This document shows positions 8,929 to 16,742 of a stretch of DNA of 64,000 nt, piece by piece. Origin of the DNA: Hamadaea flava (GTDB taxonomy: Bacteria > Actinomycetota > Actinomycetes > Mycobacteriales > Micromonosporaceae). Below the pieces are notes generated by a model, which saw only the letters and a program-made list of their open reading frames with translations, ran no database searches and was not told where the DNA came from. The DNA is taken from contig NZ_JAMZDZ010000001.1 in the NCBI RefSeq assembly GCF_024172085.1, positions 2,914,001 through 2,978,000 of the forward strand, in the 5' to 3' direction. The position numbers and the translations under genes were made by a program. How positions within the stretch are numbered: position 1 is the stretch's first letter; each line of letters starts with the position of its first letter.

Positions 8929-9080
8929 CCCTCCCGCGCCATGGCTGGCCTCGCCGGCCACGGCGTTGTCGATCTCCGGAGGGCTGGACACCTTTCCGGG
9001 CCCCGGTTACGTGCGTGGCCCTCCGGAAGTCGCGGCTCGCCCCGCCCGCCGCGGCGGGATGTCGTCAGAGGAACGCGTGC

Positions 9081-9100
9081 GGGCCGGCTCGTGCCGGCCC
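9081..9100. terminator. bidirectional hairpin between convergent genes
   Basis: GGGCCGGC (9081-9088) pairs with GCCGGCCC (9093-9100) around TCGT. It lies in the 184-base gap between the convergent acyl-CoA synthetase and acyl-CoA dehydrogenase genes. A second, wider inverted repeat (CCGGAGGGC and GCCCTCCGG, near 8980-9025) occupies the same gap. Confidence 0.6.
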
Positions 9101-9112
9101 CGTGGCGCAGGG

Positions 9113-10246
9113 TCAGAGGCCGAGCGACCGGCCGATCACTTCTTTCATGATCTCCGTGGTGCCGCCGTAGATCGTCTGCACCCGAGCGTCCAAGTACGCC
9201 TTGGCCACCGGGTACTCCCGCATGTAGCCGTAGCCGCCGTGCAACTGCAGGCAGCGGTCCACGGTGCGCTTCTGCAGTTCGGTGCACCACCACTTCGCCA
9301 TCGCCGCAGTCTCCGCGGTGAGCGTGGATTCCACCAGGCACCGGTCGACGAACACCCGGCCGAGGCGCAGCTCGGTGGCGATCTCGGCTAGGACGAACCG
9401 GTTGTGCTGGAAACTGCCGATCGGACGGCCGAAGGCTTGGCGCTCCTTACAGTAGGCGAGGGTCTGCTCGAACACCGTCTCGGCCCCCGCGAGCGCCGCG
9501 ACGGCGATCGACAGCCGTTCGTAGGGCAGGTTGCGCATCAGGTACGCGAAGCCCTGGCCCTCGACGCCGAGGAGGTTGGCGGCCGGTACGCGTACGTCGG
9601 AGAAGAACAGCTCGGCCGTGTCCTGCGCCTTCTGCCCGATCTTGTCGAGGTTCCGGCCGCGCTCGAACCCGGGTGTGTCCCGTTCGACGACCAGCAGGCT
9701 GATCCCCCGATGCCCCGCTGCGGGATCGGTACGGGCCACCACGATCACCAGATCGGCCAGGATTCCGTTGCTGATGAACGTCTTCTGCCCGTTGAGGACG
9801 TAGCTGTCGCCGTCGCGTACCGCGGTGGTGGTGATGCCTTGCAGGTCGCTGCCGGCACCGGGTTCGGACATGGCGATCGCCGTGATGAGCTCGCCCGAGC
9901 AGAAGCCCGGCAGCCACCGCTGCTTCTGCTCGTCCGTGGTCAGATCCGTGAGGTACGGCCCGATGATGTCGTTGTGCAGGCCGAACGCCGGGCCGCTCGC
10001 GCCCGCCCGAGCCAACTCCTCGGTGAGGACGGCGTTGAAACGCTGGTCGACCACCCCGCCGCCGCCGTACCGCTCGTCGACGAAGAAGCCCAGCAGACCG
10101 GCGGCACCGGCGGCCCGCCAGACGCTGCGGTCGACTACTCCCTCGGTCTCCCAGCGATCGTGATGCGGGGTGATCTCCTTGTCGATGAAGGCACGCACCA
10201 GTTCGGCGAACGCGAGGTGGTCGGCGGTGAAGATGTCGCGGTTCAT
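9113..10246 (-). CDS. acyl-CoA dehydrogenase
   Basis: 377-residue flavoprotein that introduces the alpha,beta double bond into an acyl-CoA. AMSEPGAGSDLQGI and GQKTFISNG are the FAD and substrate-binding signatures; LQLHGGYGYMREYP and IYGGTTEIMKE end the protein. The usual MCAD glutamate position in the last motif is glycine here. The glutamate in YERLSIAV lies where isovaleryl-CoA dehydrogenase carries its catalytic base, hinting at a branched-chain substrate. The ATG overlaps the stop of the upstream gene by four bases (10243-10246), so translation is coupled. It is the last gene of a four-gene operon with the racemase and the hydratase. Confidence 0.92.
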   Translation of the reverse strand: MNRDIFTADHLAFAELVRAFIDKEITPHHDRWETEGVVDRSVWRAAGAAGLLGFFVDERYGGGGVVDQRFNAVLTEELARAGASGPAFGLHNDIIGPYLTDLTTDEQKQRWLPGFCSGELITAIAMSEPGAGSDLQGITTTAVRDGDSYVLNGQKTFISNGILADLVIVVARTDPAAGHRGISLLVVERDTPGFERGRNLDKIGQKAQDTAELFFSDVRVPAANLLGVEGQGFAYLMRNLPYERLSIAVAALAGAETVFEQTLAYCKERQAFGRPIGSFQHNRFVLAEIATELRLGRVFVDRCLVESTLTAETAAMAKWWCTELQKRTVDRCLQLHGGYGYMREYPVAKAYLDARVQTIYGGTTEIMKEVIGRSLGL

Positions 10247-11271
10247 CGGGCCATGTCCTTCACTGCTGCGATGAGACGCCGTGGGTCGGTCCCCAGCGGC
10301 GTGACGTTGAGGATCGTTACTCCGGCGTCGCGATAGGCCTGTACGCGGTCGCGTACGTAGCTCTCCGGGCCGATCAGGCTGGCGCGTTCCAGCAGGTCCG
10401 CCGGAACCGCGGCGGCGGCCTCGGCTTTGTGGCCGGCCAAGTAGAGATCCTGGATGCGGTCGGCCTCGGCAGCGTAGCCGTAGCGGCACAGCAGGTCGTG
10501 GTAGAAGTTGCGGCCCTTGGCCCCCATGCCGCCGACGTACAGGGCGATCAGCGGCCGGGCTAGGTCGCGCAGGCCGGTCACATCCGGGCCGATGGCCAGT
10601 GGACCGCCCGCGACGACCTCCAGCGGCCCGAGATCGGCGGACCGCTTACGCCCGCCTGCCGCCAGGGCCGAGCCCCAGACGTCGACCGCGCGCTCGGGAT
10701 CGTAGAGGAACGGCAGCCATCCGTCGGCCAGCTCGGCGGTCATCTGGACGTTCTTGTCACCGAGACTCGCCACGTAGATCGGGATGCGGTCCCGGACGGG
10801 GTGCGTGAGGATCTTCAGCGGTTTGCCGAGTCCAGTGCCTTCCCCCTTGGTCAGCGGCAGCTGGTAGATGCCGTCGTTGACCAGCGTCTCGCGTCGCCAC
10901 ACCTGCCGGCAGATCCGGATCACCTCACGGGTCCGCGCCAGCGGCCGGTCGTACGCGACGCCGTGCCAGCCCTCGATCACCTGTGGCCCCGACGCGCCGA
11001 TGCCGAGGATGGCGCGACCGCCCGACATCGCGTCCAAACCGGACGCCGTCTGCGCGAGCAGTGCCGGGGTGCGGGAGTAGATCGGCAGGATGGCCGAGCC
11101 GATCTGCATCCGGGTGGTCTTCGCCGCGAGGTAGCCCATGATGGTCGGGGCATCGAAGCCGTAGGCCTCCGACACCCAGACGACGTCGAGGCCGTCCTGC
11201 TCCCAAGCGGCCACTTCGTCCGCGCCGCCCCGGGGGTCCGTGGCGTACGCCAGTGGTGTCGCGATCCGCAT
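10243..11271 (-). CDS. F420-dependent LLM-class oxidoreductase
   Basis: 342-residue luciferase-like TIM-barrel protein. The N-terminus MRIATPLAYATDP, a VWVSEAYGFDAPTIMGYLA segment and LGIGASGPQVIEGWHG are characteristic of F420-dependent oxidoreductases related to glucose-6-phosphate dehydrogenase and methylene-H4MPT reductase. The reaction is unknown. Its start codon overlaps the racemase stop by one base (TGATG at 11269-11273), so it is part of the same operon. A reductase acting on an unsaturated isoprenoid acyl-CoA would fill a step otherwise missing from the island, but that is only a suggestion. Confidence 0.88.
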   Translation of the reverse strand: MRIATPLAYATDPRGGADEVAAWEQDGLDVVWVSEAYGFDAPTIMGYLAAKTTRMQIGSAILPIYSRTPALLAQTASGLDAMSGGRAILGIGASGPQVIEGWHGVAYDRPLARTREVIRICRQVWRRETLVNDGIYQLPLTKGEGTGLGKPLKILTHPVRDRIPIYVASLGDKNVQMTAELADGWLPFLYDPERAVDVWGSALAAGGRKRSADLGPLEVVAGGPLAIGPDVTGLRDLARPLIALYVGGMGAKGRNFYHDLLCRYGYAAEADRIQDLYLAGHKAEAAAAVPADLLERASLIGPESYVRDRVQAYRDAGVTILNVTPLGTDPRRLIAAVKDMAR

Positions 11272-12428
11272 CAGTGCGCTCCTGGTGTCTGGCTGACGGC
11301 GCCGTTGCCCAACCAGCGCGCTGAGTGTGTGCCGAGGCCCCAGTCGGCGAGCACGGCTTCGGTGTCCGCCCCTGGCATCGGCGGGCGGCCGCCGATCGTC
11401 CCCGGTGTCTGCGACAAGCGCGGTGCCACCGCTGGCTGGCGTACGCCGAACCGGTCCTCGAACGTCCCCCGTGCCACCAGGTGCGGATGGTGCTGTGCTT
11501 CGGCGAGCGACAACACCGGTGCCACACAGGCGTCGGTGCCTTCGAAGACTTTGGTCCACTCGTCGCGGGTGCGTTCGGCGAAGACCGCCGCGAACCGCGT
11601 ACGCAGCACCGGCCAGCCGGAGATGTCGTGCTGGGCCGGCAGCTCCGCGTCGGCCAGTCCGAGCAGCCGGATCAACTCGGCGTAGAACTGCGGTTCCAGC
11701 GCGCCGACCGCCATGTGCCCGCCGTCGGCGGTGGCGTAGACGTCGTAGAACGGCGCGCCGCCGTCGAGCAGATTGCGGCCGCGCTCGGCCTGCCAGGCCC
11801 CGCCAGCCAGCATTCCGGTGAACAGCGTGGTGAGGTGGGCCGTCCCGTCGACGATGGCGGCGTCGACGACCTGCCCCCGGCCGGTCGTCCGCGCCACGTG
11901 CAGGGCCGCGAGGCAGCCGACGACCAGGTACAGCGACCCGCCGCCGAAGTCGCCGACGAGGTTGAGCGGGATCTGCGGCGGGCCGCCCGCGCGGCCGATC
12001 GGATGCAGCGCCCCGGCGACGGCGATGTAGCCGATGTCGTGACCGGCGGCACGGGCCAGCGGCCCGTCCTGTCCCCAGCCGGTCATCCGCCCGTAGACCA
12101 GGCCCGGATTGCGTTCCAGCACGGTCTGCGGCCCGATCCCGAGACGTTCGGCGACCCCCGGCCGCCAGCCCTCGATCAGGATCGCGACACGATCGGCCAG
12201 CTCCAGGACCACCTCGGCGCCGTCGGGATGCTTGAGGTCCACGACGACCGACCGCTTGCCCCGGTTGAGCAGGTCCGCCCGCGGATCACCGGCCGGCAGC
12301 GCGCCCGGCTCCGGCCGGTCGACGCGGACGACGTCGGCGCCCAGGTCGGCCAGCAGCATCGCCGCGAACGGACCCGGGCCGATCCCGGCGAGTTCCAGGA
12401 CCCGGACTCCGGTCAGCGGGCCGCTCAT
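11271..12428 (-). CDS. mcr: alpha-methylacyl-CoA racemase (CaiB/BaiF family)
   Basis: 385-residue family III CoA-transferase fold enzyme that interconverts (2R)- and (2S)-2-methylacyl-CoA, needed because acyl-CoA dehydrogenases accept only the S form. The catalytic residues known from the Mycobacterium tuberculosis enzyme (H126, D156, E241) appear here as H130 in AAGHDIGYIA, D160 in LVGDFGGGS and E245 in GALEPQFY, all shifted by exactly four. That makes a racemase call much safer than a generic CoA-transferase call. The ATG at 12428 overlaps the hydratase stop by four bases. An Mcr has been implicated in rubber catabolism in Gordonia polyisoprenivorans VH2, matching the Lcp gene in this island. 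Confidence 0.93.
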   Translation of the reverse strand: MSGPLTGVRVLELAGIGPGPFAAMLLADLGADVVRVDRPEPGALPAGDPRADLLNRGKRSVVVDLKHPDGAEVVLELADRVAILIEGWRPGVAERLGIGPQTVLERNPGLVYGRMTGWGQDGPLARAAGHDIGYIAVAGALHPIGRAGGPPQIPLNLVGDFGGGSLYLVVGCLAALHVARTTGRGQVVDAAIVDGTAHLTTLFTGMLAGGAWQAERGRNLLDGGAPFYDVYATADGGHMAVGALEPQFYAELIRLLGLADAELPAQHDISGWPVLRTRFAAVFAERTRDEWTKVFEGTDACVAPVLSLAEAQHHPHLVARGTFEDRFGVRQPAVAPRLSQTPGTIGGRPPMPGADTEAVLADWGLGTHSARWLGNGAVSQTPGAH

Positions 12429-13246
12429 GAGCCGGACCTCGCCGCGAAGCGGGGCGTACGCCCCTCGGCCAGGCTCGCCAGCGCCTCGCCGAAGTCTTCC
12501 CCGGCCAGGGAATCGGTCATGAGCCGGGTAGCGTCGGCCGCTGCGACGGCGGCCCCGGTCTCCAGCCCCGACCACACCTGCTGCCGGATCACCGCCATGG
12601 ACGCCGGCGAGCAGGACGCGGCCAGCTCGGCGGCGTACGCTTGTGCCTCGGCCAGCACCTCGTCGCGTGGGAGCACTCGTTGCACCAGTCCGATCCGCAG
12701 CGCCTCCGCCGCATCGATCTTGCGGCCGGACACCAGCAGATCCAGCGCGTTGCCCACGCCGACCAGCCGGGGCAGCAGCCAGGCGCTGCCGTATTCGGCG
12801 ATCAGGCCGAGCCGGCTGAACGCGGTCGCCAGGCGAGCCTCCGCCGCCAGGAACCGGATGTCGGCGTACAGGGCGTGGACCAGGCCGAGGCCGGCCGCTC
12901 CGCCGTTGATCGCGGCGACGATCGGGGTGCCCAGCGTCATCGGCAGATGCGGTTCGAAACCGAACTCGTTCATCAGCTGATCGCGGTTGCCGCCGTCGAG
13001 CAGCGCGTGCAACGACTCCGGGTCGGCGCCCGAGCAGAACCAGTCGCCCGCGCCGGTGACGACGATCGCGCGTACCGCCGGATCTGCGTCGGCGGCCAGC
13101 AACGCCGCGTAGTAGGTGCGGAACATGTCCAGCGTCATCGCGTTCCGCCGATCGGGCCGGTCGAACCAGATCGTGCGTACGCCGGCGTGGGTGGCGGCCC
13201 GCAGACCGCTTCCGGCCGGTTCGGCCGCCGGCAGGGATATGGTCAT
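12425..13246 (-). CDS. enoyl-CoA hydratase/isomerase
   Basis: 273-residue crotonase-fold protein, first gene of the operon running down to 9113. WFDRPDRRNAMTLDMF and VVTGAGDWFCSGAD form the CoA-binding region and AAINGGAAGLGLVHALYADI the oxyanion-hole strand. Of the two glutamates of classical hydratases, the first lies in a GLVHALYADI context without Glu, while the second region reads RLGLIAEYGSAWLLPRLVG. It may therefore be an isomerase or another crotonase rather than a standard hydratase. Start ATG at 13246; the 43-base gap to the divergent GntR gene holds the shared control region. Confidence 0.87.
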   Translation of the reverse strand: MTISLPAAEPAGSGLRAATHAGVRTIWFDRPDRRNAMTLDMFRTYYAALLAADADPAVRAIVVTGAGDWFCSGADPESLHALLDGGNRDQLMNEFGFEPHLPMTLGTPIVAAINGGAAGLGLVHALYADIRFLAAEARLATAFSRLGLIAEYGSAWLLPRLVGVGNALDLLVSGRKIDAAEALRIGLVQRVLPRDEVLAEAQAYAAELAASCSPASMAVIRQQVWSGLETGAAVAAADATRLMTDSLAGEDFGEALASLAEGRTPRFAARSGS

Positions 13247-13260
13247 CGGCGCATCCTTAC

Positions 13261-13284
13261 GACATTTGACATTTGATACTCTTA
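13261..13284 (+). promoter_or_regulatory. GntR-type operator over a leaderless divergent promoter
   Basis: The 24-base box beginning GACATTTGACATTTGA matches the box at 15460-15483 at 19 of 24 positions (19 of the first 22). It contains TTGACA (13267-13272 region) and GATACT (13275-13280), a good -10 for a transcript starting at or near the GTG at 13290, so the regulator mRNA is probably leaderless. The box lies between the divergent hydratase and GntR starts and would let the regulator control both. Confidence 0.7.
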
Positions 13285-13289
13285 CGTCC

Positions 13290-13982
13290 GTGGCAGAGCG
13301 GAGCAAGGGTCAGGACGTTTCATATCCGCAGCTGTCCGAGACGGTGGCGAGCCTGCTGCGCGACCGGATCATGTCCGGCCAGCTGCGCCCCGGCGAGCGG
13401 ATCCGGCTCGAAGAGGTGGCCCAGGAGACCGGGCTCAGCATCACCCCGGTACGCGAGGCGCTGCTGATGCTGCGCGCGGAGGACATGGTCGAGCTGCAGC
13501 CGCGTCGCGGCCACGTGGTCGCACCACTGTCCCGGCAGGACATCCTGGACGTGTTCGCTCTGCAGGGCGACATCGCCGGCGAACTCGCCTCCCGGGTCGC
13601 CGCCACGATCACCCAGGACCAGCTCGACGACCTGCGGCAGCAGCACGAGCGGTTGCGCCGCGCCGCTCAGGCCCGGCAGATCAGCCGGGTCGAGCAGCTC
13701 GAGTTCGAGTTCCACCGCAGCATCAACCGGCTGGCCGACGCGCGCAAGCTGTCCTGGCTGCTGCGCACGGTGACGCGCTACACGCCGTCGCGGTTCTACG
13801 CGGCCAACCCGGAATGGCGGGCCGCCATGATCGCCGACCACGAGGCGCTGCTGATCGCACTCGAGGCCCACGACCCGGCGGCCGTCAAGCCGATCATGGC
13901 CCGCCACTTCACCGACGGCGCCGAGCGATTGGTCAAGCATCTCGACGGGCTGGGTGTGTGGAGCGACCGTGCCGCCACCTGA
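13290..13982 (+). CDS. GntR-family regulator, FCD (FadR-like) subfamily
   Basis: 230-residue repressor-type protein. The winged helix-turn-helix occupies about residues 15-75 (VASLLRDRIMSGQLRPGERI, then TGLSITPVREALLML), and an all-helical FCD ligand domain follows with FEFHRSINRLADA and a late IMARHFTDGAERLV histidine. GTG 13290 is chosen because a -10 sequence lies the right distance away for a leaderless start. The gene is divergent from the racemase operon and overlaps the 3' end of the aldehyde dehydrogenase gene by 50 bases. Near-identical boxes at 13261 and 15460 suggest it controls both flanking units, probably responding to an acyl-CoA or acid intermediate. Confidence 0.9.
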   Translation: MAERSKGQDVSYPQLSETVASLLRDRIMSGQLRPGERIRLEEVAQETGLSITPVREALLMLRAEDMVELQPRRGHVVAPLSRQDILDVFALQGDIAGELASRVAATITQDQLDDLRQQHERLRRAAQARQISRVEQLEFEFHRSINRLADARKLSWLLRTVTRYTPSRFYAANPEWRAAMIADHEALLIALEAHDPAAVKPIMARHFTDGAERLVKHLDGLGVWSDRAAT

Positions 13983-15447
13983 ACATCGCCAGTGACGTAC
14001 GCATCGCCGACGCCGCGGGTTGCAGCGTCATCAGGTCGATCGGCGGCCGGAACCGCTGCCAGGTCACCGACATGGGCCGGCTGAACTCCCGCAGGCCGTC
14101 GGCGCCATGAACCCGTCCGAAGCCGGAGTCGCCCACCCCGCCGAAGGGCAGCGACGGCACACCGGCGTACCCGAGCACTGAATTGACCGACACCGCGCCC
14201 GCCCGAAGCTGCGCCGCGAGAGCCAGCCCACGACGGCGATGGCGGGTGAAGATCGCACCGGACAGACCGTAGGCGGTCGCGTTGGTCCGGCGCAGCGCCT
14301 CCTCGGCGTCGACCACCGGATTGACCACCAGGACCGGGCCGAAGGTCTCGTCGGTGACCGCCGCGCTGTCCTCAGGGACGTCGGTCAGCACCACCGGCTC
14401 CACGAACGGCGGCCGCACCGAGGCGGCATCGCCGACCAGCGCCCGCGCACCGCGGTCGATCGCGTCGGTGATGTGGCGCAGCACGATGCCGGGTTGCGTG
14501 GGCGTGGTCATCGGCCCGTAGGGCGCTTCCGGTTCGGCACCGGGCCGGACCTTCCGCGCGAGTTCCGCCAGCCTGGCCACGAACGGCTCGTACACGGCCT
14601 GCTCGACGTAGACGCGCTCGACTCCGGCGCAGGTCTGCCCGGCGTTGCCCAGACCGCCGAACACCGCGGCTTGGGCGGCGGCGTCGAGATCGGCGTCGGC
14701 CGTGACGATGAGCGCGTCCTTGCCGCCGCCCTCGATGACGACCGGGGTCAACCGCTCGGCGCAGGCGGCCATCACGGCACGCCCGGTCGCCGCCGATCCG
14801 GTGAACGCGATCTTGTCGACCGCCGCGCGGCACAGCGCCGCCCCGGTCGCGCCGTCGCCGGTGACGACCTGCAGAACCGGCTGGTCCGGCAGCAGCTCGC
14901 TCCAGCACTGCGCCAGCCACACCCCGACACCGGGGGTGAACTCGCTGGGCTTGAAGACCACCGCGTTGCCGGCGGCCAGCGCGTGCGAGACGGCTCCCAT
15001 CGGCGTGTAGACCGGATAGTTCCACGGCCCGATCACGCCGACGACGCCGAACGGCACGTAGGTCACCGAACTGGCCTGATTGAAGGCGAGCATGCCGGAG
15101 GACACCGACCGCCGCTTCAACACCCGCCGGGCGTTGCGCGCCGCCCAGTCCAGGTGCTCGACCGCCAGCATCACCTCAAGCTGCGCCCCCGCGAGCGACT
15201 TGCCGGTCTCCGCGCGGATCAGCTCGGCCAGCTCGTCGATCCGACTCGCGATCAGCGACTTGTACGCCGACAGGTGCCGCCGCCGCTCGCGCGCCCGAAG
15301 GCCGGCCCACCAGCCGGCCGCGTCGCGTGCCCGCTCGACGGCCGCGTGCACCGCGGCTTCGTCGGCGATGTCGTAGTCGGCGCGGGACTCACCGGTTATC
15401 GGGTCCACGACGTGGAGCCGACGAGGGTGCTCAACGAGGGACGTCAT
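13933..15447 (-). CDS. NAD(P)-dependent aldehyde dehydrogenase
   Basis: 504-residue ALDH-superfamily enzyme oxidising an aldehyde to its acid. Active-site residues are all present: N143 in GPWNYP, K166 in FKPSEF, E239 in VIEGGGKDA and the nucleophile C273 in GNAGQTCAG. No signal peptide, so cytoplasmic. ATG 15447 precedes a strong match to the family; a longer open frame to 15495 would run through the operator box. In this island it is a good candidate for oxidising the aldehyde ends of oligo-isoprenoids released by Lcp, or the aldehyde made by the nearby alcohol oxidase. The 3' end overlaps the convergent GntR gene. Confidence 0.92.
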   Translation of the reverse strand: MTSLVEHPRRLHVVDPITGESRADYDIADEAAVHAAVERARDAAGWWAGLRARERRRHLSAYKSLIASRIDELAELIRAETGKSLAGAQLEVMLAVEHLDWAARNARRVLKRRSVSSGMLAFNQASSVTYVPFGVVGVIGPWNYPVYTPMGAVSHALAAGNAVVFKPSEFTPGVGVWLAQCWSELLPDQPVLQVVTGDGATGAALCRAAVDKIAFTGSAATGRAVMAACAERLTPVVIEGGGKDALIVTADADLDAAAQAAVFGGLGNAGQTCAGVERVYVEQAVYEPFVARLAELARKVRPGAEPEAPYGPMTTPTQPGIVLRHITDAIDRGARALVGDAASVRPPFVEPVVLTDVPEDSAAVTDETFGPVLVVNPVVDAEEALRRTNATAYGLSGAIFTRHRRRGLALAAQLRAGAVSVNSVLGYAGVPSLPFGGVGDSGFGRVHGADGLREFSRPMSVTWQRFRPPIDLMTLQPAASAMRTSLAMFRWRHGRSTHPARRDA

Positions 15448-15459
15448 CGGCGGCCTCCT

Positions 15460-15483
15460 GACATTTGATATTCGATAGTCTAG
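15460..15483 (+). promoter_or_regulatory. second GntR-type operator between divergent ALDH and acyl-CoA dehydrogenase
   Basis: The box starting GACATTTGATATTCGA is nearly identical to the one at 13261-13284. Its core TTGATATTCGA is a partial dyad. GATAGT or TAGCCT just downstream can act as the -10 for the gene at 15523, and the box also lies 13 bases from the aldehyde dehydrogenase start. Confidence 0.7.
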
Positions 15484-15522
15484 CCTTGCTGTCAACCCCT
15501 GAGCGACGCTGGAGGTACAGCT

Positions 15523-16674
15523 GTGGAATGGACCGACGAGCGACGGTCACTCGTCGCGGCGGTGCAGGATTTCTGCCGCCGCGAGGCCGGAACCCGTGAG
15601 CAGCGGCAGAAACTGACCAATGGCGGCCGGGAGAACCACAGCCCAGAGCTGTACCGCAAGATGGCCGACCTCGGCTGGCTCGGCCTGTCCCTGCCGGAGG
15701 AGTTCGACGGCGGCGGCGCGGGCATGGTGGAGCTGTGCCTGTTCCTGGAGGAGACCGCCCGGGCGATGGCCCCGATCGGCGGTTTCACCACGTCGATCAT
15801 CGTCGCCGCGACCTATGAGCGATTCGGGTCGCTGGAGCAGAAGAAGCTCATCCTGGGCGGCGTGGCCCAGGGCGCGATCGAGGCGGTGGCGATGTCCGAG
15901 CCGGAAGCCGGCTCCGATGTGGCCAACCTGAGCTGCCGCGCCGAGCGCCACGGCGACGGATTCATCGTCAACGGCCAGAAGACGTGGTGCTCCAACGCCC
16001 ATCTCGCCGAGCACATCCTGCTCGTCGCGCGTACGTCGGGGCGGGCCGGCGACCACAACGGGCTGACCATGTTCCTCGTCCCCGCCACCACACCCGGACT
16101 GACCGTCTCCGGCATCGACACCATGGGCGGCCGGGAGGTCAACGACCTCTACTTCGCCGACTGCGTACTGCCGGCCGACGCCGTGGTCGGCCAGCTCGAT
16201 CAGGGCTGGCGGCAGCTGATGGCCGGGCTCAACATGGAACGGCTGATCCTGGCCAGCGTCATGCTGGGCACCGCCCAGCGCGCGTTCGACGACGTCGTGG
16301 CGTACGTCAAGAACCGGCGCCAGTTCCGCAAGCCGATCGGCTCGTTCCAGGTGATCCGGCACCGCCTGGCCGACCTGGCCACCGAGATCGAATGCGCCCG
16401 CCTCCTGGTCTACGACACGGCGGCGCAGGTCGACCGGGCCCCGGACACCGTGCTGCCCCGGGAGAGTTCGATGGCCAAGCTCAAGGCCACCGAGACCGCC
16501 CGCCGCGTCACGCTGGACGCGATGCAGATGATGGGCGGCTACGGCTACGCCACCGAGTACGACATGGAACGCCTGGTCCGGGCCTCGGTGGTGTCCACCG
16601 TCTACGGCGGCACCAGCGAGATCCAGCGCGAGATCATCGCGAAGACCTACGGGCTGTCCGACCAGTTGCAGTAA
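15523..16674 (+). CDS. acyl-CoA dehydrogenase
   Basis: 383-residue acyl-CoA dehydrogenase. Signatures are AMSEPEAGSDVANL, NGQKTWCSNAHLA, MMGGYGYATEYDMERL and VYGGTSEIQREIIA. Like the enzyme at 9113 it has glycine where medium-chain enzymes place their catalytic glutamate, and a glutamate in MERLILAS at the isovaleryl-CoA-dehydrogenase position. GGAGG lies before the GTG start. Divergent from the aldehyde dehydrogenase under a shared GntR-type box. Probable role is oxidation of branched acyl-CoA in the island pathway. Confidence 0.92.
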   Translation: MEWTDERRSLVAAVQDFCRREAGTREQRQKLTNGGRENHSPELYRKMADLGWLGLSLPEEFDGGGAGMVELCLFLEETARAMAPIGGFTTSIIVAATYERFGSLEQKKLILGGVAQGAIEAVAMSEPEAGSDVANLSCRAERHGDGFIVNGQKTWCSNAHLAEHILLVARTSGRAGDHNGLTMFLVPATTPGLTVSGIDTMGGREVNDLYFADCVLPADAVVGQLDQGWRQLMAGLNMERLILASVMLGTAQRAFDDVVAYVKNRRQFRKPIGSFQVIRHRLADLATEIECARLLVYDTAAQVDRAPDTVLPRESSMAKLKATETARRVTLDAMQMMGGYGYATEYDMERLVRASVVSTVYGGTSEIQREIIAKTYGLSDQLQ

Positions 16675-16689
16675 TCCACGATCAGCTCC

Positions 16690-16722
16690 TGGCCGGCGAG
16701 TGTTCGACACACTCGCCGGCCA
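16690..16722 (+). terminator. 14-bp perfect hairpin between dehydrogenase and oxidase genes
   Basis: TGGCCGGCGAGTGT (16690-16703) pairs perfectly with ACACTCGCCGGCCA (16709-16722), with a 5-base loop. It lies 16 bases after the dehydrogenase stop and 20 before the oxidase start, so the oxidase is either read through at reduced level or has its own promoter. Confidence 0.75.
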
Positions 16723-16742
16723 TTCCTGAATGGAGACAGAGC

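Noticed and set aside
15984-16742. N-terminal extension of the GMC oxidase frame through the acyl-CoA dehydrogenase gene
   Set aside because: The extension is Arg/Pro-rich out-of-frame translation; the ATG at 16743 starts the conserved N-terminal domain.
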